A DNA stretch of 64,000 nt from the NCBI GenBank assembly GCA_010015745.1, contig ML978272.1:1-64000 (forward strand), given 5' to 3'. Below, in pieces: positions 22,956 through 35,005 of the stretch. Position 1 is the stretch's first letter; every line of letters begins with the position of its first letter. A program made the translations under genes and the position numbers. Under the pieces are notes generated by a model, which was given only the letters and a program-made list of their open reading frames with translations, did not search any database and was not told the DNA's origin. Source of the stretch: Setomelanomma holmii. Lineage: Eukaryota > Ascomycota > Dothideomycetes > Pleosporales > Phaeosphaeriaceae.

Positions 22956-25377
22956 ATGTCATCTACCCAGACGCTCTGGAGGATATCCAAAGTTGCCTCG
23001 ACGAGCTCAACTTCCAAATTCGACGCTATTTCTCTCCACAATCTTTGTGGAAATTGCACCAACTTCTGCCAGAACTGGGAGGCTCTGAACTGGTTCCAAG
23101 AACCTGCTGGGAGTCGAATCGCGGAACGGCAATACGCTACCTTGCTATGCTCCGTCCAACAGCTCGACTGTTCTCAAATATACTGCCACCTCTGCAAACT
23201 CCTCTCAACATCTCTGGACCGATACCCATTCATTCAGCGCAAGGATATCGCAGACACGAACGTATACTTACATACGCGTGATGAAGACAGGGAATATTTG
23301 ACTCTCGTCGCATTGCTCGCACTGGTGATGCCGCAAGCTGAAAATGACAGCAAGCAGTTTGCAGTCTTCGCACTCGAGACCTTTTCTGGTACTGGCAAAC
23401 ACTTCGTCCAGCGTTAATTCAGCTCGCTAACGCAAAAAGAGAGCAGAGGCTTCAATGAGCATTTCGCGGCTCGACAGGTGCCTTTACAGGCTGAGAACAA
23501 TTTATCTAAAGCTAAGGGCTGGATCGAGACTTGCCTTTTGAAGCACTCAGAATGTTGCGAATTTCGAAGCCGTACGGTAGGCTCGCACGAGCGACCCACG
23601 CGAGTCCTTGAGATCCTCGGCGAGCACAATGTCAGACTTCGGGACAAGATGGCCGATAAGAGATTTGAGTACCTGGCACTTAGTAAGTAGACCACAAAGC
23701 CTGAAATCTACAGAAGACATGCACTAATACTCTGAATGGTGATCAGGTCACATGTGGGGTACAAATCATGAAAACCAGATACGCCTTACTACAAAGAGAT
23801 TCTCGGAGTTTGAGCAAGGGATTCCTTGGGGAAAATTGACGCCTACCTTTCGCCAGGCGGTGCAAATAACGTCCGTCCTCGGCTACCGCTACATATGGAT
23901 TGACTCTCTCTGCATTATACAGGCTTCACCTTCTGACTCTAATTCTGATTGGGAACATGAAGCTCAACGTATGGCTCTCGTGTATGGAAATTGCGTAGCG
24001 AACATCGCCTTCTTGTTTCCCCACGACGAAATTCGCAAGACTCGCGAGGATCCGCGGACATGGAGTTCTTGCATACTTCGAGAAGCAAGCGCATCGCAAT
24101 CTGGTGTTTACATTCGACATCTCCATGAATCATGGCATAAAAGCTTCCTCAGTCGAGAAGAAGCTTGGCTAGACCAAAAGCAATGGCCTCTTTTCTCACG
24201 TGCATGGACGTTCCAAGAATATCTTCTCAGTCCACGAACACTTCTTTACGGCCATAAAAACCTTATGTACCAATGCTCGCATGTCTTTTATGATGAACTT
24301 CTCGGTCCAATTGCTGAGGCGAAGAACAAGATCACAGACCGCACTTACACAGGAAGAGACTTATGCAAGAATCGATATTTCCCTCCAGCTATTTCTACAA
24401 TCGGAAACATCGACTGCCTTTTCGCACCGGCTCTCCTGTCTTTCACGTCTGACTGGATGAACACCATCAACGAGTATCGCACGCGGAAGCTTACATATCC
24501 GACGGATCGAACCATCGCATTTGCCGGCATCGCGACTGCATATCGCAAACTGAGTGGTATGACATACCTTGCAGGGCTATGGTGGGAACACTTTCCGCTT
24601 TCCTTGCTCTGGTTCGTGGAGCACAAGACCTCCGCAGCAGTTCGAGACGAAAATCCCGAAAGGTTTCCGCGCGGTGTCATACCTGTATACGACACGGATA
24701 TAGACGAACAAGGGGTTTCCGAAGCACCGACATGGTCCTGGTTCAGCGTGCCAATCTACCGTTTCTTTCGCGCGAGCTTCCTCTTCAACGACGACGAACG
24801 GACGGTCAAAGGGCGAAGTAAGCGCGAGCCACGACGCTGCTCCTTTGAAGACCTAGACTCCGCAGAACCCGTGTCTTTCTACTTCGGCGCATGTCCTCCT
24901 AACGTATTTCCCAAATCCGGATACTCTGACTTTCACAACTTGGCCGTCGTGCTCAATGCTTTGGTATGGCCTGTGTCCAGAGGTATTTCTACTGGCATCG
25001 CACCACAACTACATCGCATTCGAGCATTGGAGAATCTGGGCCAGCTCCTACAGTGGGATCTGGGATTAACGTATTACCCGGACATACCAGCCATTGGGGA
25101 GGCGCCACCTCCGCCGCGCCATACCTTCTTTGTACTTTTGGTCGAGTTTCAAATCATAAGGACAGGTGGGCTGTACCATGTTGAGCGCCGCCTCGCCGGC
25201 ATAGTTATCACACGCACAGAGCGACCTGGGCATTGGAAAAGAGTCGGGGCCTGGAAACTCAAGATTAAGATCAAAGGTGTTGAAGTGAACGAGGGATGCG
25301 TTGACGATGTGGCGAAAAGATGGAAGAAGTATCGATTGACATCAGATTGGACGAAAGAGCAAGTAACGCTGTTCTGA
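22956..25377 (+). CDS. heterokaryon-incompatibility (HET) domain protein
   Basis: Predicted CDS join(22956..23388,23440..23682,23747..25377), 768 residues. The N-terminus has the short Cys motif common before HET domains (LCGNCTNFC). It is followed by CLLKHSECC and PTRVLEI. The HET domain proper begins at LALSHMWG, which is assembled across intron 2. It continues with GYRYIWIDSLCIIQ, then EAQRMALVYGNCVANIAF and RAWTFQEYLLSPRTLLYG. The last 300 residues are variable, as usual. HET proteins trigger cell death on encounter of non-self or stress signals; the partner is unknown. Introns are 51 and 64 nt. The start is the first ATG that opens the LCGNC frame, though an upstream exon cannot be excluded. 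Confidence 0.9.
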
Positions 25378-25525
25378 GCAGGACCGACACGAAATGCGAT
25401 GTGTTGCAATGTAACAAGCACTTCTGGAGGCTACGTTAGTGTAAGGGCAGAAAAACACCGGACCTACCATATGTACTTTCCACCCTACATGTTCGATTGC
25501 CGTGCCTTGTGCCTGAAACACCCAC

Positions 25526-25573
25526 AACCACGATCACCATCCCAACCACGATCACCATCCCAACCACGATCCT
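25526..25573 (+). repeat. 18-bp tandem repeat
   Basis: The unit aaccacgatcaccatccc occurs at 25526-25543 and 25544-25561, followed by a partial copy to about 25573. It lies about 150 bp downstream of the HET gene. Confidence 0.9.
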
Positions 25574-26412
25574 CCCTGCTCACCCACAAATCTCCAAACA
25601 GACCACCATCCTTTCTGCTGATATGACATCATTCTCACGGCAGCCTATCTGCCGGGAGGCAACGTTGAAACATGGAGCATGAAACTTCTACCCTCTAGGG
25701 CGTTTGGGTGGATTCCCGATGCACGATAAGCGGTGGCGCTGTGGCTGGGCTATCGTTCATGCCTGCGGAGAAGTGCAAGTCAGCCGACGAGTAGAAAGGA
25801 TGGCCGTTGTTATTTCGAGGGCGTGAAACGACATGCTTTGGCGAGAAAGCATGTTGGCAGTCTGAACACGGCAGTTGTGCAATTGGAGGAAGAGTGGATG
25901 CGAAAGAGGAAAAGATTACAGATTAAGATGCACAATGGCAGTACATTGATCTATGAAAATGGCTTTGCTGTGCAAAGTGAGCGATGCTAGCAAATAGCGC
26001 AGCGTGATTGGGTATTTGACCATAACTCCAGGTGTCTCTGACATGCCAATCTGATGACCCACTCCATGTTATGTCCAGTCCCACTATATAACGCCCGCTG
26101 AAAAGCCAATGAGGCAAAAGTCCGCCCATTCATTGATGCGTATGGTAAATGGAAGCACTGATTGTGCAGAGATGATAGTGAAGAGTGCCGAGCATGCAGC
26201 TGATGGTGTCGCGACGCGTATTGCAACTCAGATATGAGGACAGTGACATGCCCATGTCGGAGCGCGAATGTCTCGACAATGCTATTCGCATGCGCAGACT
26301 GCACTCAGCTGATCCATACAGGCATAGTGGCCTGGACGATGAGCTGCAGCGACGACAATGTTGTATGCAAGAGGAACAGCGGTATGCTGGTATAGAGCAA
26401 CAAGCTCTATAC
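25574..26412. other. intergenic stretch between HET gene and phosducin
   Basis: No gene recognised. This is the 3' flank of both flanking genes, which converge here. An 85-codon + frame at 26185-26442 overlaps the last exon of the phosducin gene on the other strand and has no motif. Confidence 0.45.
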
Positions 26413-27350
26413 TCAAAGTATGCGATCCCTGCAGAAGGATGATCAGCTGACGCCCGCATGAAAATAGAATCAAGTGAAACTCACCGCCTGAGTAGCGTCT
26501 CGAGACTGATGGCGCTCAGCTCAGAGTCATCTGGTAATTGATCGAGTAGTGGCAGAAGGTCCGCAAACTTATCGCCGCGCTTGTAAGCCAGGACGGCAGG
26601 GAGGACATCCGGGTCCATCTCGGCATCCTCTCCGCGCAGCTTGATGAAGCGTACTGTGTCATTGCGCTTGGCGACCTCGCTCATGCAGTCATTGACGTCT
26701 TCGTCGACTCTTGTTTGTATCTGTGGCTGTTGGCTTGAGGAGACCGCGGAAGTGGTGGGCGAGCTTACGTGATGATTGTAGATGTACACGACGACAGTCG
26801 TCTCTGGTGATGACTTGTCGACAGCGTCAAGGTAGCCCTCAGCATCCACCAGCGGAAAGTTGCCGTATATCCTCCTACTTGGGCTGTTCGTCCTCGAGCG
26901 TATCCGCTGCCCCACATTCTGCAGCTCCCTCAACCTCGCTGCCCTCCACTCCTTCATGAAGCTATCCTCATTGTCCTCTTCAGACGAGACATCCTTCTCA
27001 TGCCACGCACTCACACTATACTGTGTTGGCGGCGGGCTCTTCTTCCATGTGAATCGCCGTGCCTGCTTCTTCGCCTGCTCAAATGCCTGGGCATCGGCAA
27101 TCACGCCTTTCGGTCCGGTGTTTGCTTCCGACCGGATGTGCGAGGGCATGTAGTAATTGGAACGCATGTCGGCGGGCAAGTCAAGCTCGTCGTCTGTGTC
27201 GACTTTCTCGAGGTAGTCGTCGGCAGCACCAGCAGAGGCCGAGTCGGAGATGTCGCTGTCGTCGTGTCTGTCTTCGGGGTGTCTAGTCTCGCGGTCCTTG
27301 TCGCGCATAAGCTCGTTGAATTCGTCTTGGGCAGCAGTTGTCGTAGTCAT
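26413..27350 (-). CDS. phnA: phosducin-like protein (G-beta-gamma chaperone)
   Basis: Predicted CDS complement(join(26413..26428,26485..27350)), 293 residues. The N-terminal part is acidic, with the fungal phosducin block around DMRSNYYMPSHIRSE and GPKGVIADAQAFEQAKKQ. A helix MKEWRAARLRELQ follows, then a thioredoxin-like domain (TTVVVYIYN, DTVRFIKLRGEDAEMDPDVLPAVLAYKRGD, LLPLLDQLPD). The main exon ends at a GTGAGT donor just before an in-frame TGA. A 56-nt intron then gives a 16-nt last exon ending DRIL, a typical family end. Phosducins fold and protect the G-beta-gamma dimer; phnA (Aspergillus) and bdm-1 (Cryphonectria) are the named relatives. The G-beta gene is the next recognisable gene upstream on the same strand, which fits the role. 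Confidence 0.88.
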
Positions 27351-29460
27351 ATTGGAAAACAGAGGTGTGCCGCGGGGAACACGGGGGCTATATGTACGAG
27401 GAGGACGTGTGTGGGCGTGCGGTGTTGGAAAAACGAAGGAGCTGTGCTTGCTGGGACGGAAGTGAGCAGTGACAGGGCTTGGCGTGCCGAATGTACAGGG
27501 ACAGGCCTATTCTGAGCATGCGCGCCTCGTTTCAGCACCGGCCATTGGATACCCACGTTGGGGAGTGCTTGACATGTTCAGGCCAGTTCACCACAGCGCC
27601 TGCTATGCCTGCAGGGACCTTCCATGCAGTGGGTCTGCTTTAGGGCTGAGGTGAGGCGTGGCCACACGCGACTTGCCAGGCAGGATCGTCGAGATTGGCG
27701 ACCAGTTGCGCCTTTGCTGAAACGGACCCTCGAGCTCGAAACATAGGAGCCGTGACTCGTCCAATTGGCATCCAGCGGTCGGCGTCATGGCGAAGCTGAA
27801 ACGCCTTCTGCTACGCGCCCTCGGCATCAACCGTCAATGTGTCACATCATCCTCTTTTCATCGCGCCGATGCAGTCTCCGCTCATGCGTTGCTTTTGTGT
27901 CCCAGTGTCTCGGGTCAACCGACTTTATGCATTGAATATGATGGTAGCCTGAGCAGTCGCCAGAAAGGAGAAGCACTTAGGACACGACGACGTTTCTTCT
28001 TCCAACGCAAACCTGATCCTCAACTGCTCTGTGCGCATGCTTCGACTTCGTTGCCAGAAGTGAGTGTCATCTCCTGCATCGGCTCGAGCGTCTTCCAGCT
28101 TTAGAAACACACTGAGTGAATTGCTCCCTAAATTGGCCTTTGCGCGGTCTTATTAGAGGATGTTATGCCCCCGTGACTGGTATGCTTCCAGTCATCCCGA
28201 GACTCCTCGGCGGTGAGTTTGGGACGTACGCAGGAGCCATGCGGTGGTACTATCGGAGCGACTGACGTGGTCGCGGTCGCAAGCATGTCTTTGTCGAGGA
28301 CCTGCGCTCGAGAAGGTTTGCAGGTGCCGGCGCTTTCACAAAGACTTCATATCGGTGACTTCGAAGCATAGTCTATAATTATCTCCTCAACGGCTCCTAC
28401 CGGTACTTGCTGTCTGACATGATCATCTTCATCGAAGCGCATCGTATACACTTCGGCTTGTCACACTGAATCTGACAGCCAATTTGGGTTCTATAGCACT
28501 GCACCCTCGCGACATATACCTGTCACAGAGATACCGCGACTTGTTGCAACCGTACTCTCCCTGCTTGCAATGCACTCGGAATGCCTGTGCGTTGATGAAG
28601 TCGAGTCCGCTGTAGCCACCAGAAAGTCGTATGACGATCAAGCGCGCTTCTGGAAGCAGCGTAGAAGGGTGCTCCTTCCGGGAAGGAGCTGGTCCGAGCG
28701 CAGGAGCCACGATCAGAACGGCCGTCACAGGGCTGAAGAAAAGGGGTCAGCCCAACGAGGAGTCATATCATCTCGCTTGCGCGGAGATTAACATTTGGTC
28801 GACCACATGCGGGCATACGAAAGAGAAGCAAGACCGGTCTGGGGAACTCGATGACTGACTACCAAGCTATGCTGCACGCAATCAAAAAATCATACCGGAC
28901 GCCTTCTCCAGATCCATGCGTCTTCGAATCATCCTTCGACTATCTCATTCACCAAACCGCCATTTGAAAGCCAAAACATACGCACACCATCTTGCGCATT
29001 TCTTCTTCCCCTGTGAACACTTTTAGAACACGGCGAGGCAAAGAAAAAGGTGATGTGGGGCACAAGATCAAGTTGAACACAATCGATTGATCTCGGATAA
29101 TATACGCAAAACAGCCGGCCCATACACTGGGAGAGGAATGAGAAAGCTCGCGTTGTCGAAGGAGATAACAGCACAGTGGTATGTAAGGAAAGAACTCGGA
29201 TCAAAAAGGTCCTGGGCGCCTGTCCACCGAGTGATGCAACATTGGCATCATCTTTGTCCAAAATGGGTGTATTATGCTGGTGCAAGGCCGCGGTGTATAG
29301 AGCTCTCCCGGCGGAAGTAGTATGCAGGTGGGTATGGTAAGACAGACGAGCTCGGGAGAGATGATGTTGCGTTGGTATGACCAAAAATTAGGGAAGCGCC
29401 ACGGTCGTTGTCCATATTCGCATCGTCACATGGCGTCGCATGTTATCACAGACTTTTCAA
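27351..29460. other. intergenic: phosducin promoter and G-beta 3' flank
   Basis: No gene recognised in 2.1 kb. Open frames of up to 151 codons (for example minus strand 28929-29384) lack motifs. Confidence 0.45.
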
Positions 29461-30749
29461 CTATGCCCAGATGCGGAGCTGTGTCAAGTCAGTCATATGC
29501 GCGGCATTATAGAGACGCACATGAAACCTACCATTGAATCCCAGGAACCAGTGCAGAGACTAAGTGCGTCGTTACTCACGCCGAGACAGCTGACTCGGTT
29601 GTCATGTCCTTGCAATGTGCCGACACGCTCGCCACGTAGAACGTCCCAAACCTGATGTATCAATTAGCTTGCCGTCGACAACCAATCACTGCTAGCCACT
29701 TACCTTGCATTCGAAATCATCGTAACCAGCGAAGAGCAATCTGCCCGACACTGAGAATGCGACAGACGTGATACCGCACACGGGCTCGGGGATCTGCAGA
29801 GGTCATTAGTAATTGAAAAAGCAAGCAAAAGTCCATGGTCTAGACGTACCTGGTACGAAGCGAGTTCGCGATCGGCACGAATGTCGAAAAGACGGCATGA
29901 AGCATCGTCAGAACCAGTACCAAATGCGTTTCCGTTGGGGAAGAACTGGATGGCGTTGATGTCGGAGTCGTGGGCAGCAAAGGTCTGCACGCACTTCTGT
30001 TGGCGAATATCCCACAGCTTAGCGAAAGCGTCGCAAGCACCAGACACAAACTGGTTGTGGTCCAGAGGGTTGATGCTCAAGCTCATGACATCGCCAAGAT
30101 GGTCGGCAAACTCGTGTACCTTGGAGCCAGTTTCCAGGTCCCAAAGCACGCAGGTCATGTCGCCAGATGAGGTGAGGATGCGCTTGTCGCTAATAAATCT
30201 GCAGCAACTGAGGTAGCCTGAGTGGCCAGAGAGCTCTCGCGCTACGCGCGTCGGGCCTTCCCGCGCAGACAGGTTGTAGATGGAACAGATGTTGTCGAGA
30301 CCACCGCATGCGACATAGTTGCCCGAGGGTGAATATGCGCAGGTCATGACCCATGATGAGCGCAGTGGGATAGCGTGAACTTTGTTCGTTGTGTAGGCAT
30401 CCCAGATGATGAGCTTGCCGTCTTGCGAGGCGGAGACGAGATGTCGGCGGTCCGTCGACCAGTGCATGGCGTAGATCTTGGCAAGATGGCCCTTCAGGGT
30501 CCGCTTCGTCTTCATGGTGAGGCGCGGCAGGGCCTCGACGCGGTCTCTCGCGACATCGCGGACTGCGCACAGAGTGTTAGCTTTGAATGTGTGCTGGAGG
30601 CGCAGTGCGTAACGCAGCCAGGATCAAGACGTACGTGTTGTGTCAGCGAGCTCGTCCTTCTTCCTTTTTATCCTGTCCTTGAGCGCCTCGGCATCCCGCC
30701 GCGCGATCTGGATCTTCTGCTGGATAGACTCTTGATTCATATCGGCCAT
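29461..30749 (-). CDS. sfaD: heterotrimeric G-protein beta subunit
   Basis: Predicted CDS complement(join(29461..29478,29532..29651,29704..29793,29850..30562,30635..30749)), 351 residues, the usual G-beta length. The N-terminal coiled coil (about 1-40, QQKIQIARRDAEALKDRIK) binds gamma. It is followed by seven WD repeats with near-invariant G-beta sequence: TLKGHLAKIYAMHW, LVSASQDGKLIIWD, VACGGLDNICSIYNL, GHSGYLSCCRF, CVLWDLETG, ACDAFAKLWDIR, GSDDASCRLFDIRADRELA. The last exon is only 18 nt and gives the conserved end LRIWA. It relays signals from seven-helix receptors to growth, sporulation and metabolite control; the Aspergillus name is used as symbol. Same strand as phosducin 2.1 kb away. 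Confidence 0.96.
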
Positions 30750-31450
30750 GCTACACGTTCACTGCCAGACGTTGGGGCGGGGAGGTCGCAAAGGGCGAGG
30801 CGGCGAGGCAGGCAATCCAGGGGCCTTGCAGGGAGCGCAACAGCCCGGACACCGAGACACGGGCTGGAACAGGCGGCGATGGGGTGGACAATGGCGACAG
30901 ACGCGCGCGCAGCAGATGCAATTGCTCGCGCAGAGTGAACGACAACGGCTTCGGGTCGTGGGGGGCTTGGGGATGGGAGCGTCGCAGCGGAGTGCTGGAG
31001 ATGAGAGGTACGAGAGCGGCCCGGGGTGCAGCTTGGCTAGCCGAGCGACAGCAGCTGGGAGGTCAGAGGGCGTTCCTCTGTGCCGGGAGCACACACGGCC
31101 AACAATGGGACAGCAAGCGCGGCACTGCAACTGCGGGGTGCTGGCGTCTATCACGGTCGCTGCGCGGCGTCTGCAGGGTGCTGCTGGTCCTGGTGAAGTA
31201 GAGGGTGTGAGTGATGTTGGCCTCCTGCAAACGAACTGACGAAGAAGGCGCGATGCAATCTCCTGCAGCGCACCTCCTCTTTTTGGGCTGCTCGCCGCTC
31301 ATTCGTCCGTCGCGGCATTGGATCCCTGCACCGCGCCCGGGGCTAACCACAAACGCCTCACCACCACGACGGGCCGAACTCTCCTACTTTTCCATCTGCT
31401 TTCGAGAAGCTCACGGGCGCCACCAATACAAAACTGAACGTTCGCCCGCC
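30750..31450. other. divergent intergenic region between G-beta and the deaminase
   Basis: Shared upstream region of the divergent G-beta (minus) and adenosine-deaminase-like (plus) genes. GC-rich, with CAGCAG/GCTGC clusters and no motif-bearing open frame. Confidence 0.5.
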
Positions 31451-32868
31451 ATGTCTGTCACTGATGGCCCTGTGGACCTGGCCTTCACTCAGGGTCTGCC
31501 AAAGATTGAGGTACCAACCTCCCTGATTACCAAGCGCACGCGCCAGGGACGCATACAGCCTTCCGTTCGCAGCGTGCTAACACAACCATCTCAGCTCCAC
31601 GCTCACCTCACCGGCAGCATCAGTCGCGAATGTCTGCATGAGATTTGGAAGCAGAAGAAAGCCCAAGAGCTTGGATTGGAAATGGAAGATCCGCTGATCG
31701 CCATTCCTCCAGGCAAAGTTGACTATGATATCAAGACGTAGGCTGCATCCAAACCACTGGTGGTTGCGTAAGAACAAACATTTGGCTAACGCATAACGCG
31801 TATGGAAGCGGCGTTGCAATCCGTCTCTAGTCGTTGTGCGATACTGGCTTAGTGCCCAATTGCGCATCCTCGCCAAACAGAGTTTGAAGAGGGCAAACAG
31901 CTGATGGATCGCCCAGGTTCTTTCCGCTATTTTCGTCCTACATCTACAAGCTTTGCAACGACCTGCCTAGCATCCAGTATGCCTGCCCAAGGCAATACAC
32001 ATGCGTTGAATCTGCTAATGGGAAAGGTACTCTACCAAAGCAGTCCTGCAAGACTTCCAAGCAGATGGCGTGGTCTATCTCGAGCTTCGAACAACGCCTA
32101 GAGCAATGCCTGCAGCTGGCCTTGCCAAAGACGACTATGTAAAAACCATTTTGGACATAATGCAAGCGAACAACCAAGATGACGCAAACATTATGCGATC
32201 CTATTTGATACTATCCGTTGATCGTCGAAACACGACTGCTGAAGCCCAGGAGGTTGTGGACCTTGCAATAAAGTATCAATCAGCTGGCGTCGTCGGCGTC
32301 GACCTGTGTGGTGATCCCGCTAAGGGTGATGTTCGTATCTTTGCAGATGCCTTCGCGCAAGCAAAAGCTGCAGGTCTGAAAATTACATTACACTTTGCAG
32401 AGGGGGAGGTCTCTGCTTCCGATGTCGAGCTATCAACTCTATTATCATGGAAGCCTGATCGACTCGGCCATGTCATCCATGTAAAGGAGGAGTACCAGAA
32501 GATCATCGAGAAAGAAAACATCGGCGTCGAGCTCTGCCTCAGCTGCAATGTTCACGCCAAGATGATAACAGGCACATACTCCGACCACCATTTTGGCATG
32601 TGGCGACACACCACCGTGCCAATAGCTCTTTCTGTCCGTACGAAACCCTTTGGTGATATGCTATACTGACGAGTCTCAGACTGATGATGTTGGAGTCTTC
32701 TGCAGTCCGTTGTCTCAGGAGTACTATCTGGCGGCACAACACTTTGCGCTGACCCGAGGCGATGTCAAAGCACTTTGTGAGCGAGCCGTGGATTCGATAT
32801 TCAGCGGCTCAGACGAGAAAGCTCGCCTCTTGAGTCTCTATAAGGACTGGTCTGGCTGGGGTCGCTAG
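31451..32868 (+). CDS. adenosine deaminase-like protein (N6-methyl-AMP deaminase type)
   Basis: Predicted CDS join(31451..31510,31595..31737,31917..31976,32027..32633,32680..32868), 352 residues. Zinc ligands and catalytic residues are present: LHAH (H22, H24), LHFAEGE (H210, catalytic E213), RLGHVIH (H236) and TDDVG (D292-D293). VVYLELRTTPR and a FFPLFSSYIY block are typical of the ADAL subgroup, which hydrolyses N6-modified AMP to IMP rather than adenosine to inosine. The subgroup assignment is inferred from these blocks. Intron 2 is unusually long for the window (179 nt) but both ends keep frame. Intron 1 is 84 nt and could be read through in frame, which would separate Glu20 from the LHAH motif. 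Confidence 0.92.
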
Positions 32869-33081
32869 AATAGTACCACGCTGAAACGCACCCAACAATG
32901 CGATCATATCAAGCCGATGTCATCTTTACCCCTGTCAAATGCTCGAATATCTCTTTCATGCAATCATGTACGATTTGCCGGACTTTCCGTCCTTGATCTC
33001 TAGCGTTAAGGATCCACTGATTGGTTTGTCGACCAATTGACCGAGTAAGGAAAACTTCCATATATTCCACGCTAAGTCCTC

Positions 33082-34081
33082 TCATCTACCATGATGTTGA
33101 GGTTTCAATTCAGGTACAACAACCGCATCAGGTGGAGGTTTATTGGCGACCTTGAAAAATGTATTGCCATCGATCCCACTCTCCACCGTCCAGTCCCTCA
33201 ACGCATCGAAATCTCGACAGACTTTCCTGTTATTAAAGTCCGGCTGCGGCATCCGATGCCCCTCAACCCAATTGAACGTAACCATATCAACACTCCCCGT
33301 ACACCGCAGAGCTTGTGACAACACATCAAGACAATGATTAATATGTGCCTCATGCAATTCCGATCCAGGATACGGCCCTTCCTTCGCCTCATGGTAGTGC
33401 TTGTACGAAATCTCCCGGCGAAGCTTGTCCAGGCAATGTAGGTGGTGGAAGACATCCATGCCTGCGATGTACGCGTCTGAGCCGTGGTTGAGTTCGGGCG
33501 GGACTTTAACGGCTGTTGCGGGGTCTTTTCCTAGTGCTAGGACATCGGCGGCGGTGATGACGATGGGCGTGATGTTGCTCCCTATTGAGTCCCATGCTGT
33601 GTCTGCTTCGAGGCCGGTGCGAACGCGCCAGATTGAGGGTGGTTCCGTATCCCAGAATGTGCCGTTGGTGGGTCGTGTGAGCTTGGGGATGCTGAAGCGG
33701 TCGAAGACTGGGGCTATGATGTTCCAGTTTATTGTCAGCGAGCGATCACTCGGGACTTGATGGATCAGGAGCACGTACAGTAGAAGGATGTAGCTCTCCA
33801 ATAATCCTGGTCTGAAAAGATTTTCCCACTTCTCGATGCCGACAAAATTATTATCGATATCGAGAACAAAATGACATTTGCAACTGTCACGGAAGTCAGA
33901 AACCTTGTGACCAAGACCAGGTATTTCTCCAAGAGCCTCTGCGAATGCTTTCTTTGCCCTCGTCCAACAAGAGGAATTTCTCCTCATCACCATCAAGACT
34001 ATGCTGCAATTCTTCAGATAGACCTTCATGGCGTATGTTGTTCGAGTCGTCAAAACTTGTCGGATCATATGGCCCTGCCAT
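33082..34081 (-). CDS. UstYa-family (DUF3328) oxidase-type protein, copy 1; possible frameshift
   Basis: The 3' exon (33713 to 33082) is clear. It has FDRFSIP, NGTFWD, and the two family motifs FHHLHCLDKLRRE and HINHCLDVLSQAL, whose His and Cys are thought to be catalytic. A 65-nt intron (33778-33714) joins it to an exon with a transmembrane segment and YWRATSFY. The N-terminal acidic stretch from ATG 34081 (DEEKFLLLDEGKE) looks authentic but is in a different frame from the membrane segment. No plausible intron of the right length lies between them. Either one base is missing at about 33900-33990 (sequence error or mutation) or an unusual splice is used. Characterised relatives oxidise precursor-peptide side chains during dikaritin macrocyclisation. 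It lies 568 bp downstream of the precursor gene, same strand. Confidence 0.8.
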
Positions 34082-34648
34082 CGTGGCACAGTAATCTTAC
34101 TGAATGCTCGATGCTGTCGTTGGGACTAAGTTGCGCAAGGAATTCAAAGCAGGCGAGAAGATCGGACAAGACGTAGTACCAGTTAGACCAAGCTCGAAGA
34201 CTAAGGTGCAGACACTACTTTGAGGACTAGAGAAGTCCCATTTGGTCCGAGCCGTCCACAATGAATACGCAAACACCAAGGCGCCAAGGGTGCGGCCAAG
34301 TCCTCTTGAGTGTTGGTCGCAAAGATTATGCGGTAGACACAGACACCGTTCAGCATTCTGTGGTACGAGAGTGTAGTGTTAGGCCTCCTGCCCCTCTCAT
34401 GCGAGCCGATCCTTCACTTGCGCCGAAAAAGGAAGGTAAAAGGCTTTGAACGAGGTCATTCTTGCCCCTCATCGAACCATCGATAAGCGAAGGTCTCACA
34501 ACGAGGGCTCAGTGGAACAGTTGGCACAAATGTAGTCTGTGGCACAGATCTCGACTACGAGTTCATTCGGTATCTATGCTAACCAGTGTTACTTCATCAG
34601 TGACCTCTTCGCTGCCCACAATCAAGGTTCATTGATCAATATCGCGGT
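34082..34648. other. intergenic: between precursor and UstYa copy 1
   Basis: 567 bp with no gene recognised. It must hold the 3' end of the precursor transcript and the promoter of UstYa copy 1; no TATA-like element is obvious near 34150. Confidence 0.5.
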
Positions 34649-35005
34649 CTACTGCTCCTCGCGCTTGTCGATATAGGTGATGTCATAAAATTGAGGATCA
34701 CTCTTGCGCTTCTCCTCCTCGCGCTTGTCGATGTAGGTTATGTCGTAGAACTGAGGATCGGCCTTGCGCTTCTCCTCCTCGCGCTTGTCGATATAGGTAA
34801 TATCGTAAAATTGAGGGTCGGCTTTACGCTTCTTCTCCTCCTCAGCACGCTTGTCGATGTAAGTGATGTCTGTTCGTGCCGTAAGTATGTGTGGTTTTCA
34901 AGTCGAGCGAACTGCAGGAGAATACTCACCGTAAAACTGAGGATCGGTCTTGCGCTTCTCCTCCTCGCGCTTGTCAATGTAGGTGATGTCGTAGAACTGC
35001 GGATC
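34649..35005 (-). repeat. five-copy 60-bp coding tandem repeat
   Basis: The core-peptide repeats occupy the genomic span from the first Asp codon (35005) to the stop. Copies 3 to 5 are exactly 60 bp apart. The unit ending copy 2 is 66 bp, and copy 2 is interrupted by a 60-bp intron. Confidence 0.95.

Noticed and set aside
31451..32868. Adenosine-deaminase-like gene as part of the RiPP cluster
   Set aside because: It is a widely conserved nucleotide-metabolism enzyme with no known use in dikaritin pathways; adjacency alone is not enough.
34649..35005. 60-bp repeats as a CRISPR array or non-coding minisatellite
   Set aside because: Copies are contiguous coding units with no unique spacers, keep the amino-acid core exactly and differ at synonymous sites.
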